Source of the DNA: Firmicutes bacterium UBA6132
Lineage (GTDB): Bacteria > Bacillota_A > Clostridia > Tissierellales > Sedimentibacteraceae
Direction of reading: 5' to 3'
Assembly (NCBI GenBank): GCA_002435835.1
Contig: DIVM01000275.1
Location: 1 to 31,858 of the forward strand
Length of the DNA stretch: 31,858 nt
The notes beneath the pieces were generated by a model. The model made no database searches. It saw nothing but the letters and a program-made list of their open reading frames with translations, and was not told the origin of the DNA. The position numbers and the translations under genes are program-made. Positions 8,919 to 16,174 of the stretch are shown in pieces; within the stretch, counting starts at the first letter, position 1, and each line of letters starts with the position of its first letter.

Positions 8919-8998
8919 CTTACATAAAAATTATCAAGTATAAATAAAATATATATTTATTATTCAAATATAAAATATTAGTAATAACAGGTGAAATT

Positions 8999-9007
8999 TG
9001 ATATAAT
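8999..9007 (+). promoter_or_regulatory. Extended -10 promoter of the TetR gene
   Basis: TGATATAAT on the plus strand has a perfect TATAAT (9002-9007) with TGn extension, 43 bases before the TetR start. The -35 box is poor. It is divergent from the yabP promoter. Confidence 0.5.
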
Positions 9008-9050
9008 AATACAAATATTAAATAATTTACATTAGGGGATTAAAATAAAT

Positions 9051-9632
9051 ATGGAATTAACCAACAGAAAAAAACAGGCAATGGAAACACGAAACAAAAT
9101 ATATGAAGTGTCAATTAAATTAATGGAAGAAAAGGGTTTTAACGATGTAAAAATTGAGGATATATGCAGAGATGCTGGAGTTTCAGTAGGTTCATTTTAT
9201 AATTATTTTAAATCTAAAAATGATATACTTTTAGAAATTTATAGTCGAGCAGATAACTTTTTTAAAAATGTAGTTGAAAAAAAACTTAACAAAAAAAGTG
9301 CTGCAGAAAATATAGTTTTATTATTTTATTATTATGCATCATACAATGAGACTACAGGTGTTGAAACAATGAAACAATTATACGCTCCAAGCAATAAATT
9401 ATTCATAAAAAAAGGGCGTTATATGCAAACTGTTCTTACTAATGTTATAATAAAAGGACAGGATGATGGTGAAATAATCTCAGATATGACTGCGGAGGAA
9501 ATCACTGAATATTTATTTATAGCTGCAAGGGGTGTAGGCTACGACTGGACAGCCCATGAAGGAAGCTATGATCTTAAAGAATTTTCAATAAAATATTTTA
9601 AGCGTTTAATAAAAATATTTTTAGTTAAATAA
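9051..9632 (+). CDS. TetR/AcrR family transcriptional regulator
   Basis: DNA-binding repressor-type protein of 193 residues. The N-terminal domain (about 10-55) has the TetR helix-turn-helix: VKIEDICRDAGVSVGSFYNYFKSK, the classic position of the recognition helix. The rest is all-helical ligand-binding domain with no recognisable ligand motif. AGGGGA lies upstream of the ATG. It converges on the FMN/FAD reductase lipoprotein gene, sharing its terminator, and is divergent from yabP. By position the reductase is a possible target, but this is inference. Confidence 0.92.
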   Translation: MELTNRKKQAMETRNKIYEVSIKLMEEKGFNDVKIEDICRDAGVSVGSFYNYFKSKNDILLEIYSRADNFFKNVVEKKLNKKSAAENIVLLFYYYASYNETTGVETMKQLYAPSNKLFIKKGRYMQTVLTNVIIKGQDDGEIISDMTAEEITEYLFIAARGVGYDWTAHEGSYDLKEFSIKYFKRLIKIFLVK

Positions 9633-9666
9633 TATATGTATATATCAACAATAACTAAATAAAACA

Positions 9667-9696
9667 AAATAGCTACCATTAATTTGGTAGCTATTT
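9667..9696. terminator. Bidirectional terminator between TetR and reductase genes
   Basis: A 12-bp perfect stem (9667-9678 with 9685-9696) with a 6-base loop and A/T-rich flanks on both sides, between two convergent genes. Confidence 0.8.
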
Positions 9697-9712
9697 ATAT
9701 ATTTAATTATAT

Positions 9713-11512
9713 TTATTTTCCTAGTGCTGCATTTGCTCCTGCAATTCTTCCGAATACATTTATATCAGCTAATGCATTACCACCTAAACGGTTAGATCCG
9801 TGGATACCGCCTGTAACTTCTCCAGCAGCATATAGTCCAGGAATTATATTGCCATTAGTGCCTATTGCATGTGTTTCTGTATCAATTTCAATACCACCCA
9901 TTGTATGGTGAACTGTAGGAACTCTAGCTCCAGCATAGTAAGGTGCTTTATCTATTTTCCATTGATATAATGTTCTTCCAAATTCATCTGCAGTTTTACT
10001 GTCAACATTAGCATTAAATTCTTCTACTGATTTTACAAAATTAGCAGGATCAACTCCTATTTGTTTAGCTAAATCTTCTAATGTATCAGCTTTATATGCT
10101 CTGCCTGCTGCTACAAGTTCATTTATGCTTTCATTGAAGTGATTTTTCTCATCTCCTGTAGGATAGTTCTGGCTATCAAGAACAACCCACATAAATGAAT
10201 CCTTTTGTTCCATCAACGCTTTTGTCATTACGTCTCTTCTTGCGCCTTCATCAACAAATCTGTTTCCGTCCTTGTTAACAAAAATACGGTTTTCAACGCT
10301 TTGTTCAATATTTCCGCTTAAAGATCCTGATTCAGGGTCTCCCATAGGCAATAATTGAATCCATTCCATACCAACTAAATTAGCTCCAACAGCTTTTGCA
10401 ATTGTTATACCATCTCCAGTTGCTCCTGAATGATTTGTACTTTTAATGTTTACTAAAGAAGGCCAATGTTTATTGTATTCTTCTCTCATTTCAGGATTGT
10501 TTGCGAATCCTCCTGCAGCCAATACAACACCTTTGTTAGCATGTACAATAACTTCTCCGTTTTCACCAATTGCTTTAACGCCTACAGCTTTACCATTTTC
10601 CATTATTATTTCAGTAACTTTAGTGTTAACCATTACTTCCATTTTATCTTTGTTTTTATCTATATAGTTTGTATATGTTTCAATAAACCCTGTTCCCAAT
10701 GGTTTTGCAGGAGCATGTGCTCTTGGCCATAAACCTCCAAGAACAGTAAATAATTCATCTTTAAATTCCATTCCCAAGCCTTCAAGCCATTGTAAAGTTG
10801 GGTAAGAATTTTCAACCAATGTTCTTATTAATTCAGGATTTCCTAACTTGTCTCCACCCTCATAAGTTTGAGTAAAGTGTTTTTCAACTGAATCTTCAAT
10901 TCCTTGTGCCTTTTGTCTTACCGGGTCAACAGTGTTATATGCAGCACCTGAAATCATTGTATTTCCACCAACTCTTGACATCTTTTCTAAAACAAGAACT
11001 GTTGCACCATTTTGATGTGCAGATACTGCTGAAGATAAACCAGCTCCGCCACCACCTATTACAACAACATCAACAGTTTTTTCTATTGTTTCTTGTTTGG
11101 CTTGTACAACAGCTTTGTTTTTTAAAGCTTCTATATCAGCACCTGCTTTTGTTAAAGCATCCGTTACAGCTTCTAAAACACCGTTGCTTGTTTTTGTTGC
11201 TCCTGACATTATGTCAACACCTAAACTTTGAGATTCTAAAATCTTTGCAGGCATTTTTTCAAGGGCAATAGTGCTTACGCCCTCTGTTTCACTATGTTTT
11301 AAAACTTTTATTTCTTTAATTTCATTTTCTGTTACAGTTACTTCAACTTCAATTTTACCGTGGATTCCTTCTCCTTCACCAGTATAAGTGCCCGGTGTAA
11401 ATAACTTAGTGTCATTAGCATTGGCAGGTTTTTGACAACCAACCATTGAGAAAACCATCGCTATCACTAAAAAAATTATTAATGATCTTTTAAATTTTGT
11501 TTTTAATTTCAT
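9713..11512 (-). CDS. Secreted FMN/FAD fumarate-reductase-type lipoprotein
   Basis: Extracytoplasmic flavoprotein reductase of the fumarate/urocanate reductase superfamily, 599 residues. The N-terminus is a lipoprotein signal: basic KLKTKFKR, hydrophobic core, lipobox FSMVGC with Cys26. An FMN_bind domain follows (about 40-120) with SGAT, where Thr106 would carry FMN covalently through ApbE. The FAD_binding_2 domain starts with VVVIGGGGAGLSSA (about 150). Later landmarks of the family are RFVDEGARRD (catalytic Arg region), TNHSGATGDG, VHHTMGGIEI and GSNRLGGNAL. These suggest reduction of a double bond in fumarate, urocanate or another enoate; the substrate cannot be read from sequence. Its ribosome site is AGGAGG. 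The two membrane Fe-S proteins in this window could feed it electrons (inference). ApbE is not in the window. Confidence 0.9.
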   Translation of the reverse strand: MKLKTKFKRSLIIFLVIAMVFSMVGCQKPANANDTKLFTPGTYTGEGEGIHGKIEVEVTVTENEIKEIKVLKHSETEGVSTIALEKMPAKILESQSLGVDIMSGATKTSNGVLEAVTDALTKAGADIEALKNKAVVQAKQETIEKTVDVVVIGGGGAGLSSAVSAHQNGATVLVLEKMSRVGGNTMISGAAYNTVDPVRQKAQGIEDSVEKHFTQTYEGGDKLGNPELIRTLVENSYPTLQWLEGLGMEFKDELFTVLGGLWPRAHAPAKPLGTGFIETYTNYIDKNKDKMEVMVNTKVTEIIMENGKAVGVKAIGENGEVIVHANKGVVLAAGGFANNPEMREEYNKHWPSLVNIKSTNHSGATGDGITIAKAVGANLVGMEWIQLLPMGDPESGSLSGNIEQSVENRIFVNKDGNRFVDEGARRDVMTKALMEQKDSFMWVVLDSQNYPTGDEKNHFNESINELVAAGRAYKADTLEDLAKQIGVDPANFVKSVEEFNANVDSKTADEFGRTLYQWKIDKAPYYAGARVPTVHHTMGGIEIDTETHAIGTNGNIIPGLYAAGEVTGGIHGSNRLGGNALADINVFGRIAGANAALGK

Positions 11513-11605
11513 TTTTCTCTCCTCCTAATAATTACTAATAAACTGATATTTTTTTAAAAAAACCTATTATAATTTTTTAATAAAATCAATTCATTGAACC
11601 CATTC

Positions 11606-11634
11606 ATTATAAAATATAGTTAATATTTTGTCAA
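11606..11634 (-). promoter_or_regulatory. Consensus SigA promoter of the reductase lipoprotein gene
   Basis: TTGACA (11629-11634), a 17-base spacer and TATAAT (11606-11611) on the minus strand: a perfect match in both boxes. The initial transcribed region contains the direct repeat ATTCATT (plus strand), once touching the -10 box, which might be part of an operator. Such a strong core promoter usually needs a repressor, and the TetR protein nearby is a candidate. Confidence 0.8.
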
Positions 11635-11667
11635 TATGAATCTTCACAAAATCTTCACATAATTATC

Positions 11668-11710
11668 ACAAAAGGTTTGTTGTCATATTTTTCAGACACA
11701 AACCTTTTGT
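11668..11710. terminator. Strong hairpin downstream of the Ldh-family gene
   Basis: ACAAAAGGTTTGT (11668-11680) pairs perfectly with ACAAACCTTTTGT (11698-11710), and TGTC/GACA inside extends the stem with one bulge. It sits 23 bases past the dehydrogenase stop. There is no clean T run after it on the minus strand, so it may be an mRNA 3' stabiliser or a poor terminator. Confidence 0.5.
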
Positions 11711-11733
11711 ACATATATAATTTTTTCTTACGC

Positions 11734-12852
11734 TTATAATTTATTCGCTTCAAAAGGAAATACATGGGGCAATTTAAGTTCATTTCTTACAGATATTAAA
11801 TCCTTTTGCACTGATTCTCCAACAGGTACCCCCGTATCCTTTCTTTGTAGGTAACATAAATATTCTTTTTCACCTGCTGTATAAATCCTTTTTTCATGTG
11901 GAGATAATTTAGATGACCTAAGTTCCCTTATAATACTCGTAGCAGTTTTTTTAAATACTTCTTCTCCTAAAAAAGCATTAGTGTTTATGGCTATAAAAAA
12001 ATGTCCAAGATGGTATGGAGTATTTTTACCCTGCTCATTAATTCCATTTAACATTTTTAAATAATTTCCAGATTGAAGTGCTGATGATAATATTTCAACA
12101 ACAGTAGCATAGCCATAACCTTTGTATCCAGCTAACTCTTCACCAATTCCTCCTAATGGAGATAGTGCTGCTTTTCCATTAGTTAAATAATTTAAAATTT
12201 CTTTGCTATTTGTCATTGAATTACCGTCTTCACCTATTACCATTCCTTTAGGCGTATCTTTTCCCATTCGCGCATAATATTCTATTTTGCCCCTTTGAGT
12301 AATGCTTGTAGCGCAGTCCAATATAAATGGAAACTCTTCATCAGTTGGTATACCAAATGTTAAAGGATTTGTTCCAAGCATATTTTCTACACCAAATGTT
12401 GGTGCTATAGAAGGCCTTGCATTAGTTCCTGTAATTCCTATCATTCCTTCTTTTGTTGCCATTGTTGCATAATATCCTGCAATACCATAATGTGACGAAT
12501 TTCTTGTTGCAACCATTCCCATACCATAAAGCTTAGCTTTTTCAATAGCCATTTTCATAGATTTATATGCTATTACCATTCCCATTCCGTCATGACCATC
12601 AACAACAGCTGTGGTTTCAGTTTCTTTTATTATTTCAAAATTAGTAACAGGATTTTGTATACCTAATTTAATACGGTCAATATAAATTGGTTTAAATCTA
12701 TTTATTCCATGGCTTTCAATACCTCTTTTATCACTTTCCATTAAAACATCTGTACAAATTATTGCATCCTCTTTAGGGACTCCCAATTCTTCAAATGCAC
12801 TTCTTAAAAAATCTTCAATTAAATCCCAAGAAATATAATGTATGTTTTCCAT
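11734..12852 (-). CDS. Ldh family NAD(P)-dependent oxidoreductase (malate/lactate-type)
   Basis: Cytoplasmic dehydrogenase of the MDH/LDH-2 family (members oxidise malate, sulfolactate, ureidoglycolate and similar 2-hydroxy acids, and some reduce imines). The 372-residue length is normal. Signatures: ESHGINRFKPIYIDRIK, VDGHDGMGMVIAYKSM, the active-site segment TRNSSHYGIAGYYA, NPLTFGIPTDE and GYKGYGYATVVEILSSAL. The family does not have a classical Rossmann fold. AGGGGG precedes the ATG. It appears to be transcribed alone between hairpins. Substrate is not predictable; malate or lactate would fit a link to the fumarate-reductase-type neighbour, but that is inference. Confidence 0.9.
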   Translation of the reverse strand: MENIHYISWDLIEDFLRSAFEELGVPKEDAIICTDVLMESDKRGIESHGINRFKPIYIDRIKLGIQNPVTNFEIIKETETTAVVDGHDGMGMVIAYKSMKMAIEKAKLYGMGMVATRNSSHYGIAGYYATMATKEGMIGITGTNARPSIAPTFGVENMLGTNPLTFGIPTDEEFPFILDCATSITQRGKIEYYARMGKDTPKGMVIGEDGNSMTNSKEILNYLTNGKAALSPLGGIGEELAGYKGYGYATVVEILSSALQSGNYLKMLNGINEQGKNTPYHLGHFFIAINTNAFLGEEVFKKTATSIIRELRSSKLSPHEKRIYTAGEKEYLCYLQRKDTGVPVGESVQKDLISVRNELKLPHVFPFEANKL

Positions 12853-12950
12853 TAAATCAACCCCCTATTTCATTTCTACTAATAACTCTTATTAATATAT
12901 ATACCTTTTGCTTAAGCTTTAAAACTAACATCTTATAATTAGCAAAGAAA

Positions 12951-12979
12951 AAAGACATTTTGATAAACAAAATGTCTTT
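12951..12979 (-). terminator. Terminator after the VanZ-family gene
   Basis: An 11-bp perfect stem (12951-12961 with 12969-12979), 7-base loop, followed on the minus strand by a run of T. Just past the VanZ stop codon. Confidence 0.8.
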
Positions 12980-12992
12980 AACACAATATTAT

Positions 12993-13481
12993 TTAATTAT
13001 AGTTTTTTATTTTCTTATAAAAGCTTTTTACAGCAAAATATATGACTAAACCAATAAATGATCCCATACTGTCAATTAAAACATCTTTTATCTGACAACC
13101 TCTTCCACTTACAAAGAGCTGATGAAATTCATCACTAATAGCATATAATACACATATTAATAATGAATATAAAAACATTTTATAATTGAACTCTTTTTTG
13201 CTACTTTCTAATGCATTTGCTACTAAAATACTAAGTATTAAATAAACTGTAAAATGTGCAAGTTTTCTGACTATATGATTATATTTCGCTATTAAGTCAG
13301 CCCCTGTACTTGTTACCACATCTATAGGAAGAATTCTTCCTATTATGTCAATTAAAATACTTGTAAAACCTCTACTAAATCCATCGGAATCTGATGCAGG
13401 TTGTGAAGAAAATAAGAAAATAATTAACATCCAAAAAATTACAGGTAGCCACGAAAAAATTCTATTTTTAGTTTTATTCAT
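12993..13481 (-). CDS. VanZ family membrane protein
   Basis: Small polytopic membrane protein of the VanZ family; VanZ itself lowers teicoplanin susceptibility, but most members have no known role. About four membrane segments: residues near 10-26, 70-90, 100-118 and 137-155. The signature is SDEFHQLFVSGRGCQIKDVL followed by DSMGSFIGL, and the N-terminus has the family's FWMLIIFLFSSQP. I place the start at the ATG 13479-13481 (MNKTKNRIF); an in-frame GTG three codons earlier is the alternative, and neither has a strong ribosome site. Single gene with its own terminator. No glycopeptide-resistance genes are nearby. Confidence 0.88.
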   Translation of the reverse strand: MNKTKNRIFSWLPVIFWMLIIFLFSSQPASDSDGFSRGFTSILIDIIGRILPIDVVTSTGADLIAKYNHIVRKLAHFTVYLILSILVANALESSKKEFNYKMFLYSLLICVLYAISDEFHQLFVSGRGCQIKDVLIDSMGSFIGLVIYFAVKSFYKKIKNYN

Positions 13482-13585
13482 ATATAACACACTTTCAATA
13501 ATGATTTATTATTATTATGCATCCATAATAATTTTATTATTAAACAAATTATATCATTAAGCGTTATAACTTGCAATAAAACGAA

Positions 13586-13613
13586 AGGGACTATTTATTA
13601 TAAAATAGTCCCT
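13586..13613 (-). terminator. Terminator after the stalk-domain protein gene
   Basis: An 11-bp perfect stem (13586-13596 with 13603-13613), 6-base loop, then a T-rich stretch (TTTCGTTTTATT) on the minus strand. 15 bases past the stop codon. Confidence 0.8.
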
Positions 13614-13628
13614 CTTCCTAACAACTAT

Positions 13629-14585
13629 TTATTCAATTATACTATCTTGTGTTGTTTCAGTATTTACATCTTCTACAGTTTCTACAGGTTCTATAGTTTC
13701 TTCATCAATTGAGATAGTTTGAGAATCTTGCTCCCACTGTACATTTAAACCGAAATTTTCTGCTACAAATCTAATTGGAACCATTGTCCTATTGTTCATA
13801 ATTTCTGCTGGCACATCAATTTCAGCTACAATACCATTTACATAAACTTTATTTTCTGACAAATTAAATATAATAATTTTGTCATCTTTAGATATGGTAA
13901 CTTCCTGCGAGTCTCCATTCCAATCAACAGTTGCACCAGTTGATTCAACAATAGCTCTTACAGGAATTAATGTCCTTCCATATTTAATAACTGGTGGTGT
14001 ATCAAATTTAACATCTCTATTTTTAACGAATATATTTTCAACTGGAATAACTTGAACATTTCCTTCAGAAGATAAAATTTGTCCAACTAAACTTAACTCA
14101 CTTAATTCCTTTTGAGAATATTTAGATTTCATAATCTGTTTCATTTGATCGATGCTTTGTTTCATTTGAGATTGATAAGAATCTTTTTCAGTCTTTAAAG
14201 CTTCAATTTGAATTTTTAAAGTTTCAACAAGTGTAGCATCCCCAATTAATTCTGCTTCTTCAAGCTGAGATTCTAAACTTTCAATTTCAACTTCAACTTC
14301 ATCTTTTAAAACTTCAATATTTGCTTTTTCTTGTTTGATTGTTTCTCTTTCTGCTTTCCAAGGTTTTTGCTTACCTTTTCCTTCTACTTCAAGAGACTCG
14401 TCATTTTCTGTTTCTTCAATTACATCAAGCTCTTCTGTTGCATCTGTTACATCTGTTACATCTGTTACATCTGTTACATCTGTTAGCTCTAAATTTTCAA
14501 CTTCTTCAGCAAAAGCTGCAACTGGACTAAATGTTGTCAAAGTAAGAACTAAGAACATTGCTGCCAATTTGTTAATTCTTTTCAT
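13629..14585 (-). CDS. Secreted stalk-domain (copper amine oxidase N-terminal-like) protein, c-di-GMP controlled
   Basis: Exported cell-surface or envelope protein of unknown exact role, 318 residues. A signal peptide (about 1-27, ending AAFA) is followed by an acidic segment with five tandem Val-Thr-Asp-type triplets (about 35-49), and a Glu/Lys-rich coiled coil (about 80-155). Then come two copies of the copper-amine-oxidase N-terminal (stalk) repeat: KYGRTLIPVRAIVESTGATV and MNNRTMVPIRFVAENFGLNV with their DSQ-(E/T)-(V/I)-(T/S)-I ends. No enzyme domain is present. In Clostridia such domains are common in surface and cell-wall proteins. AAGGAGG precedes the ATG. The leader holds a c-di-GMP-I riboswitch, which suggests a role in attachment or the motile/sessile switch (inference). 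Confidence 0.88.
   Translation of the reverse strand: MKRINKLAAMFLVLTLTTFSPVAAFAEEVENLELTDVTDVTDVTDVTDATEELDVIEETENDESLEVEGKGKQKPWKAERETIKQEKANIEVLKDEVEVEIESLESQLEEAELIGDATLVETLKIQIEALKTEKDSYQSQMKQSIDQMKQIMKSKYSQKELSELSLVGQILSSEGNVQVIPVENIFVKNRDVKFDTPPVIKYGRTLIPVRAIVESTGATVDWNGDSQEVTISKDDKIIIFNLSENKVYVNGIVAEIDVPAEIMNNRTMVPIRFVAENFGLNVQWEQDSQTISIDEETIEPVETVEDVNTETTQDSIIE
14440..14484. repeat. Five tandem 9-bp repeats inside the stalk-domain gene
   Basis: Plus-strand unit ACATCTGTT: four perfect copies (14449-14484) after one variant (GCATCTGTT, 14440-14448); a more diverged copy may precede at 14431. It encodes Thr-Asp-Val/Ala triplets in frame, so slippage would change length without a frameshift. 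Confidence 0.9.
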
Positions 14586-14633
14586 TTGTGTACCTCCTTA
14601 TAAATGGTATCCTATTGGATAATTTTATGGATT

Positions 14634-14666
14634 AAAAAAGCCCCGATTGGCATGCCAAACAGAGCT
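14634..14666 (-). terminator. Riboswitch expression-platform terminator
   Basis: On the minus strand AGCTCTGTTTGG pairs with CCAATCGGGGCT across a CATG loop (one mismatch, some G-U pairs), followed by six T. It lies between the c-di-GMP aptamer and the ribosome site of the stalk-domain gene, so it is placed to end transcription before the gene. Confidence 0.85.
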
Positions 14667-14689
14667 AATACACAAATTATTTGTATCGG

Positions 14690-14774
14690 CGCAATTTGGT
14701 AACCCGGCTACCTTGGTAATCTCCTTAAGGCCCGTGGCTTTGCGTCCCTAAATTTCTTTAGGTTTGCCCTTTTC
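14690..14774 (-). promoter_or_regulatory. Cyclic-di-GMP-I (GEMM) riboswitch aptamer
   Basis: On the minus strand the conserved GEMM-I blocks occur in order: GGGCAAACC (14761-14769), a stem CCUAAA-GAAA-UUUAGG closed by a GNRA tetraloop, GGGACGCAAAGCCACGGGCC (roughly 14729-14748), and AGGUAGCCGGGUUACC (about 14697-14712). P1 can form between GGGCAA and UUGCGCC with one bulge. The tetraloop, the CGCAAAGCC core and the final GGUAGC..GGGUUACC are the hallmarks of the class. A terminator follows, so control is at transcription; I cannot tell from the sequence whether ligand turns the gene on or off. Confidence 0.93.
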
Positions 14775-14800
14775 AGTTGCTTATTTATTCCATTTATAGA

Positions 14801-14829
14801 ATTATATTCTTTTTTAAAATATTTGTCAA
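14801..14829 (-). promoter_or_regulatory. Consensus SigA promoter of the c-di-GMP riboswitch transcript
   Basis: TTGACA (14824-14829), 17 bases, TATAAT (14801-14806) on the minus strand, perfect in both boxes. The predicted transcript starts about 20-25 bases before the aptamer. Constant strong initiation combined with riboswitch attenuation is the expected design. Confidence 0.85.
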
Positions 14830-14885
14830 TGAAATTAATAATCAAATAGCTATATAGCCTTTAAATTCAGCTTTTTCTATATAAT

Positions 14886-15971
14886 TTATTTTAAATTAAT
14901 ATTACACTTACTTAAAAACTTAGTTGAATATGATAAATTTTTTGTTGGACAAGAGTCTATGCAATGTCCACATCCAACACATCTCAAATTATTTACTGCA
15001 ATTTTTTCTACTGCATTTTTCTTTATGTCAATTGTCATCGGACATGATAAGTTACACTTATCACATTTAATGCAAGTAGTATTATTAGTTATTATTTTTT
15101 GTCCAGATATTTTTGAAAGAATTCCAAGTAAAGTACCTAATGGACAGTAATAACAATATCCTCTTCCTATAAAAGCAATCCAGAAAAACATAGTCATTAA
15201 TAATTCAGTGCTTAAGTATTTATAATTTTCTATTTTTCCTAAAACTTGTGTTCCATTATAAATTGGTACTCCAAATAAAAATAAAACCCAATAAAAAGTA
15301 AAAAAGAATGATACAATTAAAAAAATCCATTTTAATATATGAAAAAACTTAAGTGATTTTTCGTTAATTTTTTTCTTCTTGCCAACTAAAGGAATTGCAG
15401 GTTCAAAAATTTCTGCTACAAATCCATTAAATAAACAAAGAGTTGAGCATTGAAACCTTCTGCCAAACAAAATTGTTCCAACAACTATTATTAAACTCAT
15501 AACTACATAGAATATTAAAGCAGTAGTTATTCCTGCAGTTCCCCATATAGGATAACGGCTTAAATAAAAATTAGAATTTTCATATAAAAGCTGTAAAGCC
15601 GTAGTGGTCCATGGAAGAGGCATAGTAAAGAAATATAATTCTTTATTCTGTAAAATTAATGGTAAAATAATATGTATAACTAATGCAGATATAATGAAAC
15701 CTATTAAATTTCTTTTTCTCATAGAACTTGAATTTGACTTTCTAACTATTCTAAAAGTTAAAACACTACAAATTATTATAAAGAATGTTTTTACATAGTT
15801 TTCATAAAAATGCCAAAACCATGTTATAAACTCTGATGCCTCTTGTGTTGCTTTAGGAGCATATCCATAATTTAAACCTGCAATAATAAAACACAAAATA
15901 ATATATGTCCATAAAATGATTTTTAATAAATTTAATTCGGTAGAATTATTAGCATTTTTTACTTTATTCAT
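14886..15971 (-). CDS. NapH/CcoG-like membrane polyferredoxin
   Basis: Integral membrane Fe-S protein that probably moves electrons from the quinone pool or a cytoplasmic donor to an extracytoplasmic acceptor. I place the start at the ATG 15969-15971 because GGGAG lies 7 bases upstream; this gives 361 residues. About six membrane segments are spread over the first 290 residues. A Fer4_5-type motif follows (GRGYCYYCPLGTLLG), then two [4Fe-4S] ferredoxin motifs near the C-terminus: CIKCDKCNLSCP and CVGCGHCIDSCP. Another CSTLC motif lies in a loop in the middle. The gene seems to stand alone. Its nearest candidate partner is the covalent-FMN reductase lipoprotein (inference); NapH, NosR-like and CcoG proteins share this layout. 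Confidence 0.85.
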   Translation of the reverse strand: MNKVKNANNSTELNLLKIILWTYIILCFIIAGLNYGYAPKATQEASEFITWFWHFYENYVKTFFIIICSVLTFRIVRKSNSSSMRKRNLIGFIISALVIHIILPLILQNKELYFFTMPLPWTTTALQLLYENSNFYLSRYPIWGTAGITTALIFYVVMSLIIVVGTILFGRRFQCSTLCLFNGFVAEIFEPAIPLVGKKKKINEKSLKFFHILKWIFLIVSFFFTFYWVLFLFGVPIYNGTQVLGKIENYKYLSTELLMTMFFWIAFIGRGYCYYCPLGTLLGILSKISGQKIITNNTTCIKCDKCNLSCPMTIDIKKNAVEKIAVNNLRCVGCGHCIDSCPTKNLSYSTKFLSKCNINLK

Positions 15972-16135
15972 AAACTCACTCCCTTCTTTAATTAATATAA
16001 CTTGCAATAAATAATTATCACTATATAGCAATAATTATTTTAAATTTCTTAAATTAAAACCTAAATAAGAATCTTTTTCATATCAGTATAAATAATAATA
16101 TTTTCTATATTAAATGTCAATGTATCAAACAAATA

Positions 16136-16161
16136 AAGGACCATCATTTAAGAAGATCCTT
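16136..16161 (-). terminator. Terminator after the chemoreceptor gene
   Basis: On the minus strand AAGGATCTTC and GATGGTCCTT form a 10-pair stem with one U-U mismatch and one G-U pair, a 6-base loop and a T-rich tail. 14 bases past the stop codon. Confidence 0.65.
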
Positions 16162-16174
16162 CATACTAACAAAT

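Noticed and set aside
9684..11271. Plus-strand open frames (9684-9911, 10446-10732, 10906-11271) opposite the reductase lipoprotein
   Set aside because: They are low-complexity Leu/Phe/Ser-rich mirror frames of a clear gene, with no ribosome sites.
14335..14622. Plus-strand frames across the stalk-domain gene with Ser-Val-Thr repeats
   Set aside because: They arise from the 9-base repeat read on the other strand; the minus-strand protein has the signal peptide and domains.
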